Positions 31,319-40,452 of a DNA stretch of 64,000 bases are shown here, one piece after another (positions within the stretch are counted from its first letter, which is position 1; the number at the start of each line of letters is the position of its first letter). The notes under the pieces were generated by a model that searched no databases, was not told the origin of the DNA, and worked only from the letters and a program-made list of their open reading frames with translations. Location: positions 62,001 to 126,000 of the forward strand of contig NZ_FOXL01000006.1 of NCBI RefSeq assembly GCF_900115705.1, given 5' to 3'. Made by a program: the position numbers and the translations under genes. The DNA is from Frateuria terrea. Lineage in GTDB: Bacteria > Pseudomonadota > Gammaproteobacteria > Xanthomonadales > Rhodanobacteraceae.

Positions 31319-32448
31319 CCCTGCTGCGCCTTCCTTCGACCTGGCTGGTGTTGCCGCTGCTGTTCGCCTGCACGGTGACGTTGCTTACCTACGACCTGCC
31401 GGACGGCTACGGCGAGGGCCTCGTGCTGCTGGCCAGCTGCGCCGGCGCCGTGCTGCTGCTGGACGTGCTGGCCGGCAAGCGGCTGCCGCCACTGGCGCGC
31501 TTCCGCGCCCGCCAGTACGCCGGCACGCGCGAGGGGTTCGTCGCGCTGGCCTTCGCCCTGGCGGTGCTGGCGTTCTGCCTGCTGGATCTCGCGCTGTTCC
31601 CGGTCGCACTGGTGGACGATCCGCACGCCTACGCCACGATGGAAGGCGGGCGCGAGCACATCCGGCATATCTCCGACATGTGCTGGGTGATGCCACCGAT
31701 CGGCCTGCTGTGCGCGCGCCACCGCGGACTGCGCTGGTCGCTGGTGGCCGCGGGCCTGGTGTTCCCGGTGCTGGTGATCGACCGCAACCGGCTGCTCAAC
31801 GGGCTGTTCGCGCTGGCGCTGGTGATCGTGCTGCGCCGCGATGCGCGCGCGCCGCTGCCGTGGAAGCGAATCGCGCTGATCGCGCTGGTTGGCGCCAGCG
31901 TGTTCTCCGTGCTTGGCGTGCTGCGCTCCGGACCGCTGGCTGGCTTGACGCTGCCGTTCAGCGCGCTCTATCGCGCCGCGCCGCAGGGCATCAAATGGCT
32001 GCTGCTTTACGTCAGCGCCGGGCCTTACAACTTCGGTGCGATCGAGTCCAGGCATTACCACGACGCCAGCTTCCTGATTCACCAGGTGGTGCCGCTCAGC
32101 GGCTCGGTCGCCACCGCGGGCACCGGCATTCCGCTCGATTCGCCGACGGTCAACGTGGGCACCGAGTTCTTTCCCTTCCTGATGGCGTGGGGCCCGGTGG
32201 GCGCCGCGGCCGCGGTGTTCGCACTGTACCTGTGGCTGCACTGGAGCGTGCGCCGGCTATGGCCGAACGTGCCGCTGTTCGGCCTGCTGATCTTCCTGCG
32301 CATGGCCTACGTCTGCCTGATGGCGCCGTTCGCGCCGCAGGCGTTCATCTGGACCAACGTCGACTTCATCGCGCTGTGCCTGTTGCTGCAGCTGTTCGCC
32401 GCGTGGCTGCCTGCACGCGCGCCCACGCTTTCCATCCACCCGACCTGA
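31315..32448 (+). CDS. wzy: Wzy-like polysaccharide polymerase
   Basis: Integral membrane protein of 377 residues with about ten hydrophobic helices and a large loop (about 225-285) with YNFGAIESRHYHDASF and GTEFFPFLMAWGP. Sequence conservation in Wzy is low, so the call rests on topology and on position between a GT2 gene and a Wzz-like gene in a flippase operon. Its ATG overlaps the GT2 stop (ATGA). Confidence 0.72.
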   Translation: MTLLRLPSTWLVLPLLFACTVTLLTYDLPDGYGEGLVLLASCAGAVLLLDVLAGKRLPPLARFRARQYAGTREGFVALAFALAVLAFCLLDLALFPVALVDDPHAYATMEGGREHIRHISDMCWVMPPIGLLCARHRGLRWSLVAAGLVFPVLVIDRNRLLNGLFALALVIVLRRDARAPLPWKRIALIALVGASVFSVLGVLRSGPLAGLTLPFSALYRAAPQGIKWLLLYVSAGPYNFGAIESRHYHDASFLIHQVVPLSGSVATAGTGIPLDSPTVNVGTEFFPFLMAWGPVGAAAAVFALYLWLHWSVRRLWPNVPLFGLLIFLRMAYVCLMAPFAPQAFIWTNVDFIALCLLLQLFAAWLPARAPTLSIHPT

Positions 32449-32452
32449 GTGC

Positions 32453-33379
32453 ATGCCCATGGAACACGACGAGATCTACCTGATCGACCTGTGGCGGGTC
32501 CTGCGCCGGGAGTGGCGCTGGTTCGTCGCCGTGCTGGTGGTGGTGCTGGGCCTGGCGATCTTCTTCGCGCAGGCGGCGCACTCGCGCTGGGAGGCGGTGG
32601 CGTGGATCCGGCCCGGCCAGCTGGGACCGGCGCCCGCGGGCGAAGACCCGCGCGTGGAGCCGTTCCAGCGCGTGATCGAACGCATGCAGACGGTGGAGTT
32701 CCAGGAGGGCGTGCTGCACGACCTTGGCATTTCGCCGCGCTCGCGCGAAGGGCATCTGTACCGCGGCAGTTTCGATCTCTCTCCGTCGCCCTACGCCGGG
32801 CTGCTCAAGCTCACCTTGCGTGGATATTCGCCGCAGCAGGCGCGGCGCTTCGTGCAGGCCACGTTCGACCATCTCCAGCGGCTGCACGAAGGCCTGATGG
32901 CCGAACCGCTGGGCCTGGCGCAGGCGCGCCTGCGCCAGGCCCAGGCGCAGCTGCGCGATGCCACCGCCGAGCGCGATCGCCTGCGCGATGCGGTCGCGCC
33001 CGCGCACAGCACGGCTGCGCCGAACCGGCAGGACTTGCTGCTAGCCAGCATGGTGCTGAGCAGCAGCAACCAGGAGGTGCGCGGGCTGCAGCAGGTGGTC
33101 GGCGAGCTGGAGGCAAGGCTTACGGCGAGCTACTCCTACGAGACCCAGATGGCCTGGCCGGTGTACGTACCCGACCACGCGGTCTATCCCAACCGCTTGC
33201 TGATCTGGGGCGCTGGCCTGGTGCTCGGCCTGGGGCTGGGGCTCGTGGCGGCGGTCGCGCGCAATGCGTATCGGCGGCGGGCGGCGGGCGTGTGGGGTGC
33301 GGCCCCTTCGACTCCGGCGCTGCGGGCCTACGCTCAGGGTGAACGGAGTTCCTGCGAGCGCTCGCCGGCACCACGGTGA
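32453..33379 (+). CDS. wzz: Wzz-like chain-length determinant with a repeat-derived tail
   Basis: Inner-membrane co-polymerase of 308 residues. DEIYLIDLWRVLRREWRW opens it, then TM1 (23-41), a periplasmic coiled-coil region (about 140-180 and 205-225) and TM2 (about 249-270). It lacks the C-terminal tyrosine kinase domain of Wzc. From residue 285 (APSTPALRAYAQGER) it is encoded by a family-B palindromic repeat, so the last 24 residues look acquired or read through. A second ATG at 32459 is equally plausible as the start. Last gene of the operon. Confidence 0.85.
   Translation: MPMEHDEIYLIDLWRVLRREWRWFVAVLVVVLGLAIFFAQAAHSRWEAVAWIRPGQLGPAPAGEDPRVEPFQRVIERMQTVEFQEGVLHDLGISPRSREGHLYRGSFDLSPSPYAGLLKLTLRGYSPQQARRFVQATFDHLQRLHEGLMAEPLGLAQARLRQAQAQLRDATAERDRLRDAVAPAHSTAAPNRQDLLLASMVLSSSNQEVRGLQQVVGELEARLTASYSYETQMAWPVYVPDHAVYPNRLLIWGAGLVLGLGLGLVAAVARNAYRRRAAGVWGAAPSTPALRAYAQGERSSCERSPAPR
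33305..33346. repeat. Palindromic repeat, family B (copy 2, within wzz 3' end)
   Basis: Begins CCTTCGACTCCGGCGCTGCG, continues with a GGCCTACGCTCAGGG-type block and ends GAACGG. It closely matches the copy at 2440-2478. It is read in frame as the C-terminus of the Wzz-like protein. Confidence 0.7.
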
Positions 33380-33452
33380 TCGCGACCCCATCGCCATCCC
33401 TGCACCCGTTCGCGCTGCGCGTAGCCCGCAAGCGCCTGCCTCAGACCTCGTC

Positions 33453-33507
33453 CCCGAACCGCTCTTCCTGCGGGAGAGGGGCCCGAAAGGGCGGGTGAGG
33501 GTTCGGG
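33453..33507. repeat. Palindromic repeat, family A (between the two polysaccharide operons)
   Basis: CCCGAACC (33453-33460) pairs with GGTTCGGG (33500-33507). Inside are two smaller hairpins, CTCTTCC/GGGAGAG and GCCC/GGGC, giving a three-way shape. It sits in the 262-base gap between wzz and the methyltransferase gene, which holds no other feature I can see. Confidence 0.75.
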
Positions 33508-33641
33508 CGAAGCGCGCCGCACGGCCCTTCCGAGTCCCCGGTGGAAGAGGCCCTGTTCAACCGCATTGCCATCACCCGGCACTCACCGATCGAACCCCTG
33601 GAACGCCGGCGCGGCGCCGCCGCTTGCCACGCGAGGACTGC

Positions 33642-34508
33642 ATGAACCGGCCACACCCGCTCGACCTGCACGATGGCCCCGCGTCCCGTGTACCGCGCCC
33701 CGCGCTGAGCGATGCGCAACTGCTCGACACCCAGCGCGCCTTCGACAGCGTGGCAGGCGACTACGACGGCCCGCGCGGCAACAACGAGCTGATCCAGCGC
33801 ATGCGCGCGAATCTGTGGGACGCCGTACAGCGGGAGGTCCCCGTCGGCTCGCGTCTGCTGGACCTCGGCTGCGGCACCGGCCTCGACGCGGTGGAATTCG
33901 CCCGCCGCGGCTACGGCGTGCTGGCCACCGACTGGTCGCCGCAAATGGTCGAACGCACGCGCAACCGCGCCACCCTCAGCGGCCTGGCAGGCCGCATCGC
34001 CACCACCCACCTGGGCGTGCAGCAACTGGACCGCCTGAGCGGCGAATTCGACGGCATCTACTCCAACTTCGGTCCCCTCAACTGCGCGCCAGACCTGCAC
34101 TCGGTCGCCACCGAATGCGCCCGCCTGCTGCGCCCCGGCGGCAAGCTGCTGTTCTCCGTGATCGGCCGCGTCTGTCCCTGGGAGCTGGCCCACTACATCC
34201 TGCGAGGCCGCTTCCGCCGTGCCGCGGTGCGCTGGGCGCGCGAACCGATGGCGGTAGGCATGAACCGCCACACGATCTGGACACGCTACTACCTGCCGCG
34301 CGAGTTCCATCGCGCCTTCGCCGCGCAATTCACCCTGTCCTCGCACCGCGCGCTGGGGCTGTTCCTGCCGCCGCCCTACCTGGTCGCGTTCTACCGCCGC
34401 CACCCGCGCTGGTGCGAACGGCTCGGCCGTCTCGACGACCGCCTCGGCCACTGGCCGCTGCTGCGCGACATGGGCGATCACTTCCTGATCGTGATGCAAC
34501 GGCGCTGA
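33642..34508 (+). CDS. Class I SAM-dependent methyltransferase
   Basis: 288 residues with a Rossmann fold. Motif I is LLDLGCGTGLDAVEFARRGYG (about 73-93), followed by ATDWSPQMVERTRNR and a post-motif LLRPGGKLLFSVIGR. The C-terminal third (RYYLPREFHRAFAAQF ... FLPPPYLVAFYRR) is typical of small-molecule methyltransferases in biosynthetic clusters. It is the first gene of a six-gene unit with 0-8 nt gaps or short overlaps. Substrate unknown. Confidence 0.85.
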   Translation: MNRPHPLDLHDGPASRVPRPALSDAQLLDTQRAFDSVAGDYDGPRGNNELIQRMRANLWDAVQREVPVGSRLLDLGCGTGLDAVEFARRGYGVLATDWSPQMVERTRNRATLSGLAGRIATTHLGVQQLDRLSGEFDGIYSNFGPLNCAPDLHSVATECARLLRPGGKLLFSVIGRVCPWELAHYILRGRFRRAAVRWAREPMAVGMNRHTIWTRYYLPREFHRAFAAQFTLSSHRALGLFLPPPYLVAFYRRHPRWCERLGRLDDRLGHWPLLRDMGDHFLIVMQRR

Positions 34509-34511
34509 GCG

Positions 34512-35723
34512 ATGGACGCGCGCCGCGACACGCTGCTGCTCGGCGCCGGCTGGTGGACCGGCAGCGGCATCGCGCGTGGCACGCTGGCGGTCCATGACGA
34601 CCGCATGGCGCCGGCTGCCTGGTCGCCCGCGCTGCGCATCGACCTGCACGACCACCTGGTGTTCCCGGGCCTGATCAACGCCCACGACCACCTGCACGTC
34701 AACGCCGTACCGCCGCTGCGCGCAGGCGCAGCGTTTCCCAGCAGCTACGCCTGGATCGAGGCCTTCCGCGCGCATTTCGCCGCGCCGGAAGTCATCGCCG
34801 CGCTGGCCCTGCCCAAGGCCCTGCGCCTGCGTCACGGCGCGCTGAAGAACCTGCTCGCCGGCAGCACCTGCGTGGCGCACCACGACCCTTGGCACGCCGC
34901 GCTCGACGCGCCGGACTTTCCGGTCGCCCTGCTGCGCGACTTCGGCTGGAGCTACGCGCTGGCCGGTCCCGGCTACGGTCCCCCGGTGCGCGCGAGCTTC
35001 CTCGGCACGGCGCCCCACCGGCCGTGGATCATCCACCTGGCCGAAGGCACCGATGCCACCGCCCGCGCAGAGCTGGCCGAACTGGACCGGCTCGGCTGCC
35101 TGGCCGCCAACAGCGTGCTGGTGCATGGCGTGGGCCTGACGCCACGCGACATCGAGCGCGTCATCGGCGCCGGTGCGGCGGTCGTGTGGTGCCCCGGCAG
35201 CAACCGCGCCTTGCTCGGCCGCACGCTCGATCCACGCCGACTGTGCGAAGCGGGCCGGCTGCTGCTGGGCAGCGACTCGCGCCTGAGCGGCGAGCGCGAC
35301 CTGATGGAGGAACTGCGCCTGGCCCTCGACCGCAATGGGCTCACGCCGACGCAACTGCTCGGCCTGGTCACGCGTGACGCCGCGCGCATCCTCGGCCTGC
35401 CCGGGCGCGGCCGCCTGTCGCCCGGCGCGCACGCGGACCTGCTCATCGTCGAGGACCGTGGCGACGACCCGGTGCGCAGCCTGCTGGGGATCAGCCGCAG
35501 CGACATCCGCGCCGTGGTGCGCGACGGCCGGCCGCAGATCGCCGATCCGGACTTCGCCCACTGGTTCGCCGCCTCGGGTCTCGACACCGTGCCGGTCACG
35601 CTGGATGGCCGTCCCAAATTGCTCGACCGGCGCCTGGCCGACGCAGCGCTGCTTTCGCTCGAACCCGGTCTCGCCTCGGACGCCACCGCCGATGCGCTCC
35701 TCGCTGCCGCCGGAGCCGCCTGA
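34512..35723 (+). CDS. Amidohydrolase, ATZ/TRZ (cytosine deaminase-like) type
   Basis: Metal-dependent hydrolase of 403 residues. Metal and catalytic ligands are visible: HxH as His58-Asp-His60 (NAHDHLH), His175 and Glu178 in IIHLAEG, His205 in LVHGVGL and Asp255 in LGSDSRLS. This set fits deaminases and chlorohydrolases of the ATZ/TRZ group. The surrounding methyltransferases, radical SAM enzyme and glycosyltransferases imply a biosynthetic rather than catabolic role, but the substrate is not known. Its stop shares a base with the next start (TGATG). Confidence 0.82.
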   Translation: MDARRDTLLLGAGWWTGSGIARGTLAVHDDRMAPAAWSPALRIDLHDHLVFPGLINAHDHLHVNAVPPLRAGAAFPSSYAWIEAFRAHFAAPEVIAALALPKALRLRHGALKNLLAGSTCVAHHDPWHAALDAPDFPVALLRDFGWSYALAGPGYGPPVRASFLGTAPHRPWIIHLAEGTDATARAELAELDRLGCLAANSVLVHGVGLTPRDIERVIGAGAAVVWCPGSNRALLGRTLDPRRLCEAGRLLLGSDSRLSGERDLMEELRLALDRNGLTPTQLLGLVTRDAARILGLPGRGRLSPGAHADLLIVEDRGDDPVRSLLGISRSDIRAVVRDGRPQIADPDFAHWFAASGLDTVPVTLDGRPKLLDRRLADAALLSLEPGLASDATADALLAAAGAA

Positions 35724-36424
35724 TGTCACTGCCGCCCGTGCTCGATCCACTGGCCGCCTACGCCCTGTGGGCACCGGCATATCCCGCCCAGGCGCACAAC
35801 CCGGTGATGCAGGCCGAGGAGCGCGCGATGCTCGATCTGATGCCCGCCAGCCTGGCCGGCACGATGGTGCTCGACGCCGGCTGCGGCAGCGGCCGCTACA
35901 TGCATCACGCGCTGCGCCGCGGCGCAGCGCGCGTGGCCGGCATCGACCTCTCCCCGGCGATGCTGCACCGCGCCGCCGCCGCGTCCCGTGCCGGCGCACC
36001 GCTGCAGCTGGCGCAGGCGCAGCTCACCGCGCTGCCCTTCCCCGACGCGTTCGCCGACCTCACCGTCTGCGGCCTGGTCATCGGCCACCTGGAGGCGCTC
36101 GGGCCCGCACTGAAGGAACTGCGCCGCGTGACCCGCCCCGGCGGCGCACTGCTGATCAGCGACATCCACCCGATCGGCCCGGCGCTCGGCTGGCTGCGCG
36201 ACTTCAAGGCCGACGGCCAGCGCTACGCCGTGCGCCACACGCAGCACCTGTACAGCCACTGGCACGCCGCCTGTGCGGCGCTCGACCTGGCCATCGAGGC
36301 AGTGCGCGAGCCGATGCTCGATCCCACCGGCATTCCCGACGGCGCGCACTTCGATCCTGTCGCGCTCGAGGTGCCGGTGGCGCTGGTGTTCCGGTTGCGC
36401 CGGCGCCCTGACCTCCCACGGTGA
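35723..36424 (+). CDS. Class I SAM-dependent methyltransferase (UbiE/type 11-like)
   Basis: 233 residues. YALWAPAYPAQAHNPVMQAEE is an N-terminal cap of type-11 methyltransferases. Motif I VLDAGCGSGRYMHHALRRGA, motif II GIDLSPAMLHRA and DLTVCGLVIGHLEALGPALK follow, then LRRVTRPGGALLISDIHP. Second methyltransferase of this unit; its start overlaps the amidohydrolase stop. Likely acts on the product of the neighbours. Substrate unknown. Confidence 0.86.
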   Translation: MSLPPVLDPLAAYALWAPAYPAQAHNPVMQAEERAMLDLMPASLAGTMVLDAGCGSGRYMHHALRRGAARVAGIDLSPAMLHRAAAASRAGAPLQLAQAQLTALPFPDAFADLTVCGLVIGHLEALGPALKELRRVTRPGGALLISDIHPIGPALGWLRDFKADGQRYAVRHTQHLYSHWHAACAALDLAIEAVREPMLDPTGIPDGAHFDPVALEVPVALVFRLRRRPDLPR

Positions 36425-36431
36425 CCGTGCC

Positions 36432-37943
36432 ATGACCCGCCCGCCGCGTACGTTGCTGATCAACCCGACCATCGCCTCGCGCCACAGCGCGCGCTTCCCG
36501 CTGCCGTTGCTGAACCTGGCCGCCGCGCTGGACCAGCATGGCCAGAGCCGCATTCTTGACGGCAACATCGAGCGCGACACCGTGCCCGAAGTGCTGCGTG
36601 CGCTGGACCACGAGAGCTTCGACGCGGTCGGCATGACCGTGATGGGCGGCCCGCACGTGCCTGAGGCGATCAAGCTCTCCAGGGCCATCCGCGAGCACTC
36701 GCCCGGGCTGCCGATCATCTGGGGCAGCTACTTCCCCACGCTGTTCACCGACGCCGCCCTGAACGCGCCCTACGTCGACTACGCCGTACGCGGGCAGGGC
36801 GAGGAAACCCTGGTCGAACTGGTCTGCGCACTGACCGGACAAGGGCCGCCGCTGGCTGCCATCGCCGGGCTCTCATGGAAGGACGGCGATCGCATCGTGC
36901 ACAACCCGGCGCGGCGCTTCTCGCGCGGCAACCCGCCGCCGCTGCTGCCGTACGAAAAGCTGGGCGATCCGCGCAAGTACCTCGCGCGCACCTTCCTCGG
37001 CCAGCGCACCGTCGCCCACCAGGCCGCGCTCGGTTGCCGCTACCACTGCACCTTCTGCGGCGTGGCGGCGATGTTCGGCGGCGCCACCGCGCTGCCGGCC
37101 GCGGCGCGGCTGGAGCGCGAGCTCGGCTACCTCAAGCACGAGCTCGGCGCCGACTCGGTGCAGTTCTTCGACCACAACTTCTTCGACCGCGAGGCGGAGA
37201 TGGTGCCGCTGCTGGAAGTGCTGGCGCGACTGGAGCTGCCCTGGTGGTGCTTTGCGCGCGCCGACGCACTGGTCAACCTGTCCGAGGCGAACTGGAAGCT
37301 GGTACGTAAGAGTCGCCTGCGCATGGCCTACATCGGCGCCGAATCGCCGGACGGGCAGATGCTCAGGGAGATCCGCAAGGGCACGCGCCCCGACCAGACG
37401 CTGCAGGTGGCGGAGGTATGCCGACGCCACGGCGTGATCCCGGAGTTTTCCTTCATGGTCGCGCCGCCGACGCACACCGAGGAGGAAACCGAGCAGACCT
37501 TCGAGTTCATCCGCCAACTCAAGCGCGTCAACCCGGCCTGCGAGATCGTCATCTACATCTACACGCCACTGCCGGAAAACGCGATGCACGAGAAGGACCG
37601 TGGCCGCCACCGCGCGACGCCGCTCATCGATCTGCACGGCGCGCCGGTGGTGTTCCCTTCCTCGCCCGACGAATGGGCGCAGCCGCAATGGGTGAACTAC
37701 GCCTGCCACGCCGACGCGCCCTGGCTGGACGAGCGCCTGCGCCGGCGCATCGACGACTTCGTCACCGTGCTGCGCTGCCGCTATCCCACCGTGCAGGACA
37801 TGCGCGCGCCGCACTGGGCCAAGCGGACGCTGAGCGCGATGGCCGCCTGGCGCTACCGCATCGGCCACTACGACCGGCCGTGGGAACTGCGCCTGGCCAA
37901 CCGCTTCGTGCAACTGCGCCTGCCACAGGTGCAGGGGCTGTAG
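36432..37943 (+). CDS. B12-binding-domain radical SAM enzyme
   Basis: 503 residues. An N-terminal Rossmann-like cobalamin-binding-type domain (TLLINPTIASRHSARFPLPL; GMTVMGGPHVPEAI; RGQGEETLVEL) precedes a radical SAM barrel with the cluster motif Cys202-x3-Cys206-x2-Cys209 (GCRYHCTFCG). Family members methylate unreactive carbons or rearrange carbon skeletons. It sits 7 nt after a methyltransferase and 3 nt before a glycosyltransferase. A second enzyme of this type lies at 43599-45071, across the integron cassettes. Confidence 0.9.
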   Translation: MTRPPRTLLINPTIASRHSARFPLPLLNLAAALDQHGQSRILDGNIERDTVPEVLRALDHESFDAVGMTVMGGPHVPEAIKLSRAIREHSPGLPIIWGSYFPTLFTDAALNAPYVDYAVRGQGEETLVELVCALTGQGPPLAAIAGLSWKDGDRIVHNPARRFSRGNPPPLLPYEKLGDPRKYLARTFLGQRTVAHQAALGCRYHCTFCGVAAMFGGATALPAAARLERELGYLKHELGADSVQFFDHNFFDREAEMVPLLEVLARLELPWWCFARADALVNLSEANWKLVRKSRLRMAYIGAESPDGQMLREIRKGTRPDQTLQVAEVCRRHGVIPEFSFMVAPPTHTEEETEQTFEFIRQLKRVNPACEIVIYIYTPLPENAMHEKDRGRHRATPLIDLHGAPVVFPSSPDEWAQPQWVNYACHADAPWLDERLRRRIDDFVTVLRCRYPTVQDMRAPHWAKRTLSAMAAWRYRIGHYDRPWELRLANRFVQLRLPQVQGL

Positions 37944-37946
37944 CCG

Positions 37947-39113
37947 ATGTCCCCGCACGTGGCGCAGGTCAGCTTCCTGCCGGCGCCGGCCGGACTCAGC
38001 GGTGCCCAGGTGCTGGAGCGCTGGCCCTCGCTGGCCGACATCGCCGAGGCGGCGGCCAGCGCCGGCACGCGCATCACGGTGGTGCAGGCCGCTGCACACG
38101 CCGAGGGACTGACCCGCAACGGGGTCGACTACCTCTTCGTCGACGTGCGCGGCATGCGCCGCCGCGAACGCGGCCGGCACGTCGGCGACCTGCTCGGCAC
38201 GCTCGGGGTGGACCTGGCGCACGTGCACGGCCTGGGCTTTCCCGAGGAGTCGTTCGCCCTGTCGCAACGCCTGCCGCGGCTGCCGGTGCTGTTCCAGGAC
38301 CACGCCGACCGCGCGCCACGGCGCTGGTGGCGGCGTTGGCAATGGCGTCATCGCTACCGCGAACTCAAGGGCGTCGCGTTCACCGCGCCGGAGCTGGCCT
38401 GGCCGTTCGCCGCCGCCGGCGTGCTGCAGCCATCGACGCGGCTGTTCGCGATCCCCGAATCCAGCAGCCGCTTCCAGCGGGGCGACCGCGCGCGGGCGCG
38501 CATCGAGACCGGCCTGCATGGGCACCCCGCGGTGCTGTGGGTGGGCCATCTGCAGGACGGCAAGGACCCACTCACTGCGCTCGACGGCATCGCGCTGGCC
38601 GCGCAGCGCCTGCCCGGCCTGCAGCTGTGGTGCGCCTACGGCCGCGCACCGATGATGGCCAGGCTGCGCGCGCGCATCGAGCGCGACCCGTGGCTTGCCG
38701 GTCGCGTGCACCTGCTGGGCCAGGTCCCGCACGCGCGTATCGAGACGCTGATGCAGGCGGCCGACCTGTTCGTCTCGGCCAGCCGCCGCGAAGGTAGCGG
38801 CTATTCCGCCATAGAAGCGATCGCCTGCGGCACCGTGCCGGTGCTCACCGACATCCCGGCCTTCCGCGCCCTCGCCGGCGATGCGCGGATCGGCCGCCTA
38901 TGGCCCTGCGGCGACGCCCGCGCGCTGGCCGATGCGCTGGTCGCCGCCACGCTCGAGCAGATGCCGGCCGAACAGGTGCGCGCGCACTTCGACGCCACGC
39001 TGTCGTTCACCGCGGTCGGCGGCCGCTGGCGCGAGGCCTACCTGCAACTGCTGCAGGGCCGCGGCGATGCCTACGCGCAGGCGCTCGCCAGCCGGCCCGG
39101 GAGCCTGGCGTGA
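37947..39113 (+). CDS. Family 4 glycosyltransferase
   Basis: GT-B fold transferase of 388 residues. The C-terminal nucleotide-sugar domain has LWVGHLQDGKDPLTALDGI, then the E(x7)E-type region SASRREGSGYSAIEAIACG (about 275-293). The N-terminal acceptor domain is diverged and lacks the common glycine-rich start, having instead VSFLPAPAGLSGAQV. Its stop overlaps the next start (GTGA). Donor and acceptor unknown. Confidence 0.85.
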   Translation: MSPHVAQVSFLPAPAGLSGAQVLERWPSLADIAEAAASAGTRITVVQAAAHAEGLTRNGVDYLFVDVRGMRRRERGRHVGDLLGTLGVDLAHVHGLGFPEESFALSQRLPRLPVLFQDHADRAPRRWWRRWQWRHRYRELKGVAFTAPELAWPFAAAGVLQPSTRLFAIPESSSRFQRGDRARARIETGLHGHPAVLWVGHLQDGKDPLTALDGIALAAQRLPGLQLWCAYGRAPMMARLRARIERDPWLAGRVHLLGQVPHARIETLMQAADLFVSASRREGSGYSAIEAIACGTVPVLTDIPAFRALAGDARIGRLWPCGDARALADALVAATLEQMPAEQVRAHFDATLSFTAVGGRWREAYLQLLQGRGDAYAQALASRPGSLA

Positions 39114-40237
39114 AACTCGCCCTCGTCGTACCCGGCGGCGTCGACCGCGGCGGCGAACGCCGCGTCATTCCTGCCTTGCTGCACCTCATCGCACGGCTGG
39201 CGCAGTCGCACGAGGTACATGTCTTCGCGCTGCGCCAGGAAGCCCGACCCGCCTGCTGGCCCCTCGCCGGCGCCACCATCCACAACGTCGGCGACGGCGG
39301 GACGCGCCTGCGCGCGATCCGCGCCATCGCACTGGAAAACCGCCGCGCTCCGTTCGACCGCATCCACGCCATCTTCTCCGGGCCCTGCGGCCAGGTGGCC
39401 GTCGCCGCGGGCCTGTGGCTGCACTGCCCGACCCTGGTGCACATCGCCGGGGGCGAACTCGTCGCGCTGCGGGACATCCACTACGGCGGCCGCCAGAACT
39501 GGCGCGGCCGCCTGTGCGAAGCGCTGGTACTTCGCTGCGCCGACCAGGTGACCGCCGCCAGCGCGCCGATCATCGACACCCTGCACCACCTTGGCATCGA
39601 CGCCCAGCGCGTACCGCTCGGCGTCGACCTGGCGTCCTGGCCGCCACAACCACCGCGTCGGCGCGGACCGGGCCCGGCACGCCTGATCCATGTCGCCAGC
39701 CTCAACCGGGTCAAGGACCAGCCCACCCTGCTGCGCGCCCTCGCCGCGTTGCAGGAACGAGGCATCGACTACCGCATGGAGATCGTCGGGGTCGATACCC
39801 TCGGCGGCGAGATCCAGCGCCTCGCCACCACGCTCGGCCTCGACGGACGCGTCCATTTCCTCGGCTTCCGCACCCAGCACGAACTGCGCCCGCTCATGTA
39901 CGCCGCGCAGCTGCTGGTGATGTCCTCCCGCCACGAAGCCGGCCCGCTGGTGCTGCTGGAAGCCGCCGTCGCGGGCGTCCCCACCGTCGGCACTGCCGTC
40001 GGCCACCTCGCCGAATGGGCGCCCAACGCGGCACTCACCGTCCCGCCAGGGGACTGGACCGCACTGGCCGACGCCATCGAACACGTCCTCACCGACGAAG
40101 ACCTGCGCCTGCAACTGGCCTGGTCCGCCCAGCGCCGCGCCATGCGCGAAGATGCCGACCACACCGCCCGGGCGTTCGAAGCCCTGTACCTCTCGGTACG
40201 CGACGCACCGGCGTTGCCCGTCAGGCTTCGGCGCTAG
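39110..40237 (+). CDS. Family 4 glycosyltransferase
   Basis: GT-B fold transferase of 375 residues with the full family-4 pattern: N-terminal LALVVPGGVDRGGERRVIP, a central HVASLNRVKDQPTLLRAL hinge and the SSRHEAGPLVLLEAAVAGVP catalytic/nucleotide motif. It starts with GTG overlapping the previous stop. It is the last gene of its unit; integron-related sequence begins about 215 nt later. Confidence 0.9.
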   Translation: MKLALVVPGGVDRGGERRVIPALLHLIARLAQSHEVHVFALRQEARPACWPLAGATIHNVGDGGTRLRAIRAIALENRRAPFDRIHAIFSGPCGQVAVAAGLWLHCPTLVHIAGGELVALRDIHYGGRQNWRGRLCEALVLRCADQVTAASAPIIDTLHHLGIDAQRVPLGVDLASWPPQPPRRRGPGPARLIHVASLNRVKDQPTLLRALAALQERGIDYRMEIVGVDTLGGEIQRLATTLGLDGRVHFLGFRTQHELRPLMYAAQLLVMSSRHEAGPLVLLEAAVAGVPTVGTAVGHLAEWAPNAALTVPPGDWTALADAIEHVLTDEDLRLQLAWSAQRRAMREDADHTARAFEALYLSVRDAPALPVRLRR

Positions 40238-40452
40238 ACTGCAGGCAATGGACCCGGCCATACCGGCACCGCGTACACACCTCGCGTCACCGGGCAAATA
40301 ATCCGGCCGCGAAAAGACCGCCCGATTAGGCTGCAGGATTAGACTGCGCGCGCGGAGGTAAGCTGTTGTTTAAGGCAGCGCAAAGACCCAGGCAAGCGCG
40401 GAGCCACCTGGATAGGCTGCCGGATTAGACCCCATAATCGAACCTACTTTGA
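40238..40452. other. Left flank of the cassette array with long direct repeats
   Basis: No gene is seen. An 18-base direct repeat occurs twice with one mismatch: TAGGCTGCAGGATTAGAC at 40327-40344 and TAGGCTGCCGGATTAGAC at 40413-40430. A looser third match (TAGACTGCAGG) overlaps the end of the glycosyltransferase gene. The second repeat ends 22 bases before the GTTAGGC core. The arrangement could be a degenerate attI region. Confidence 0.4.
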
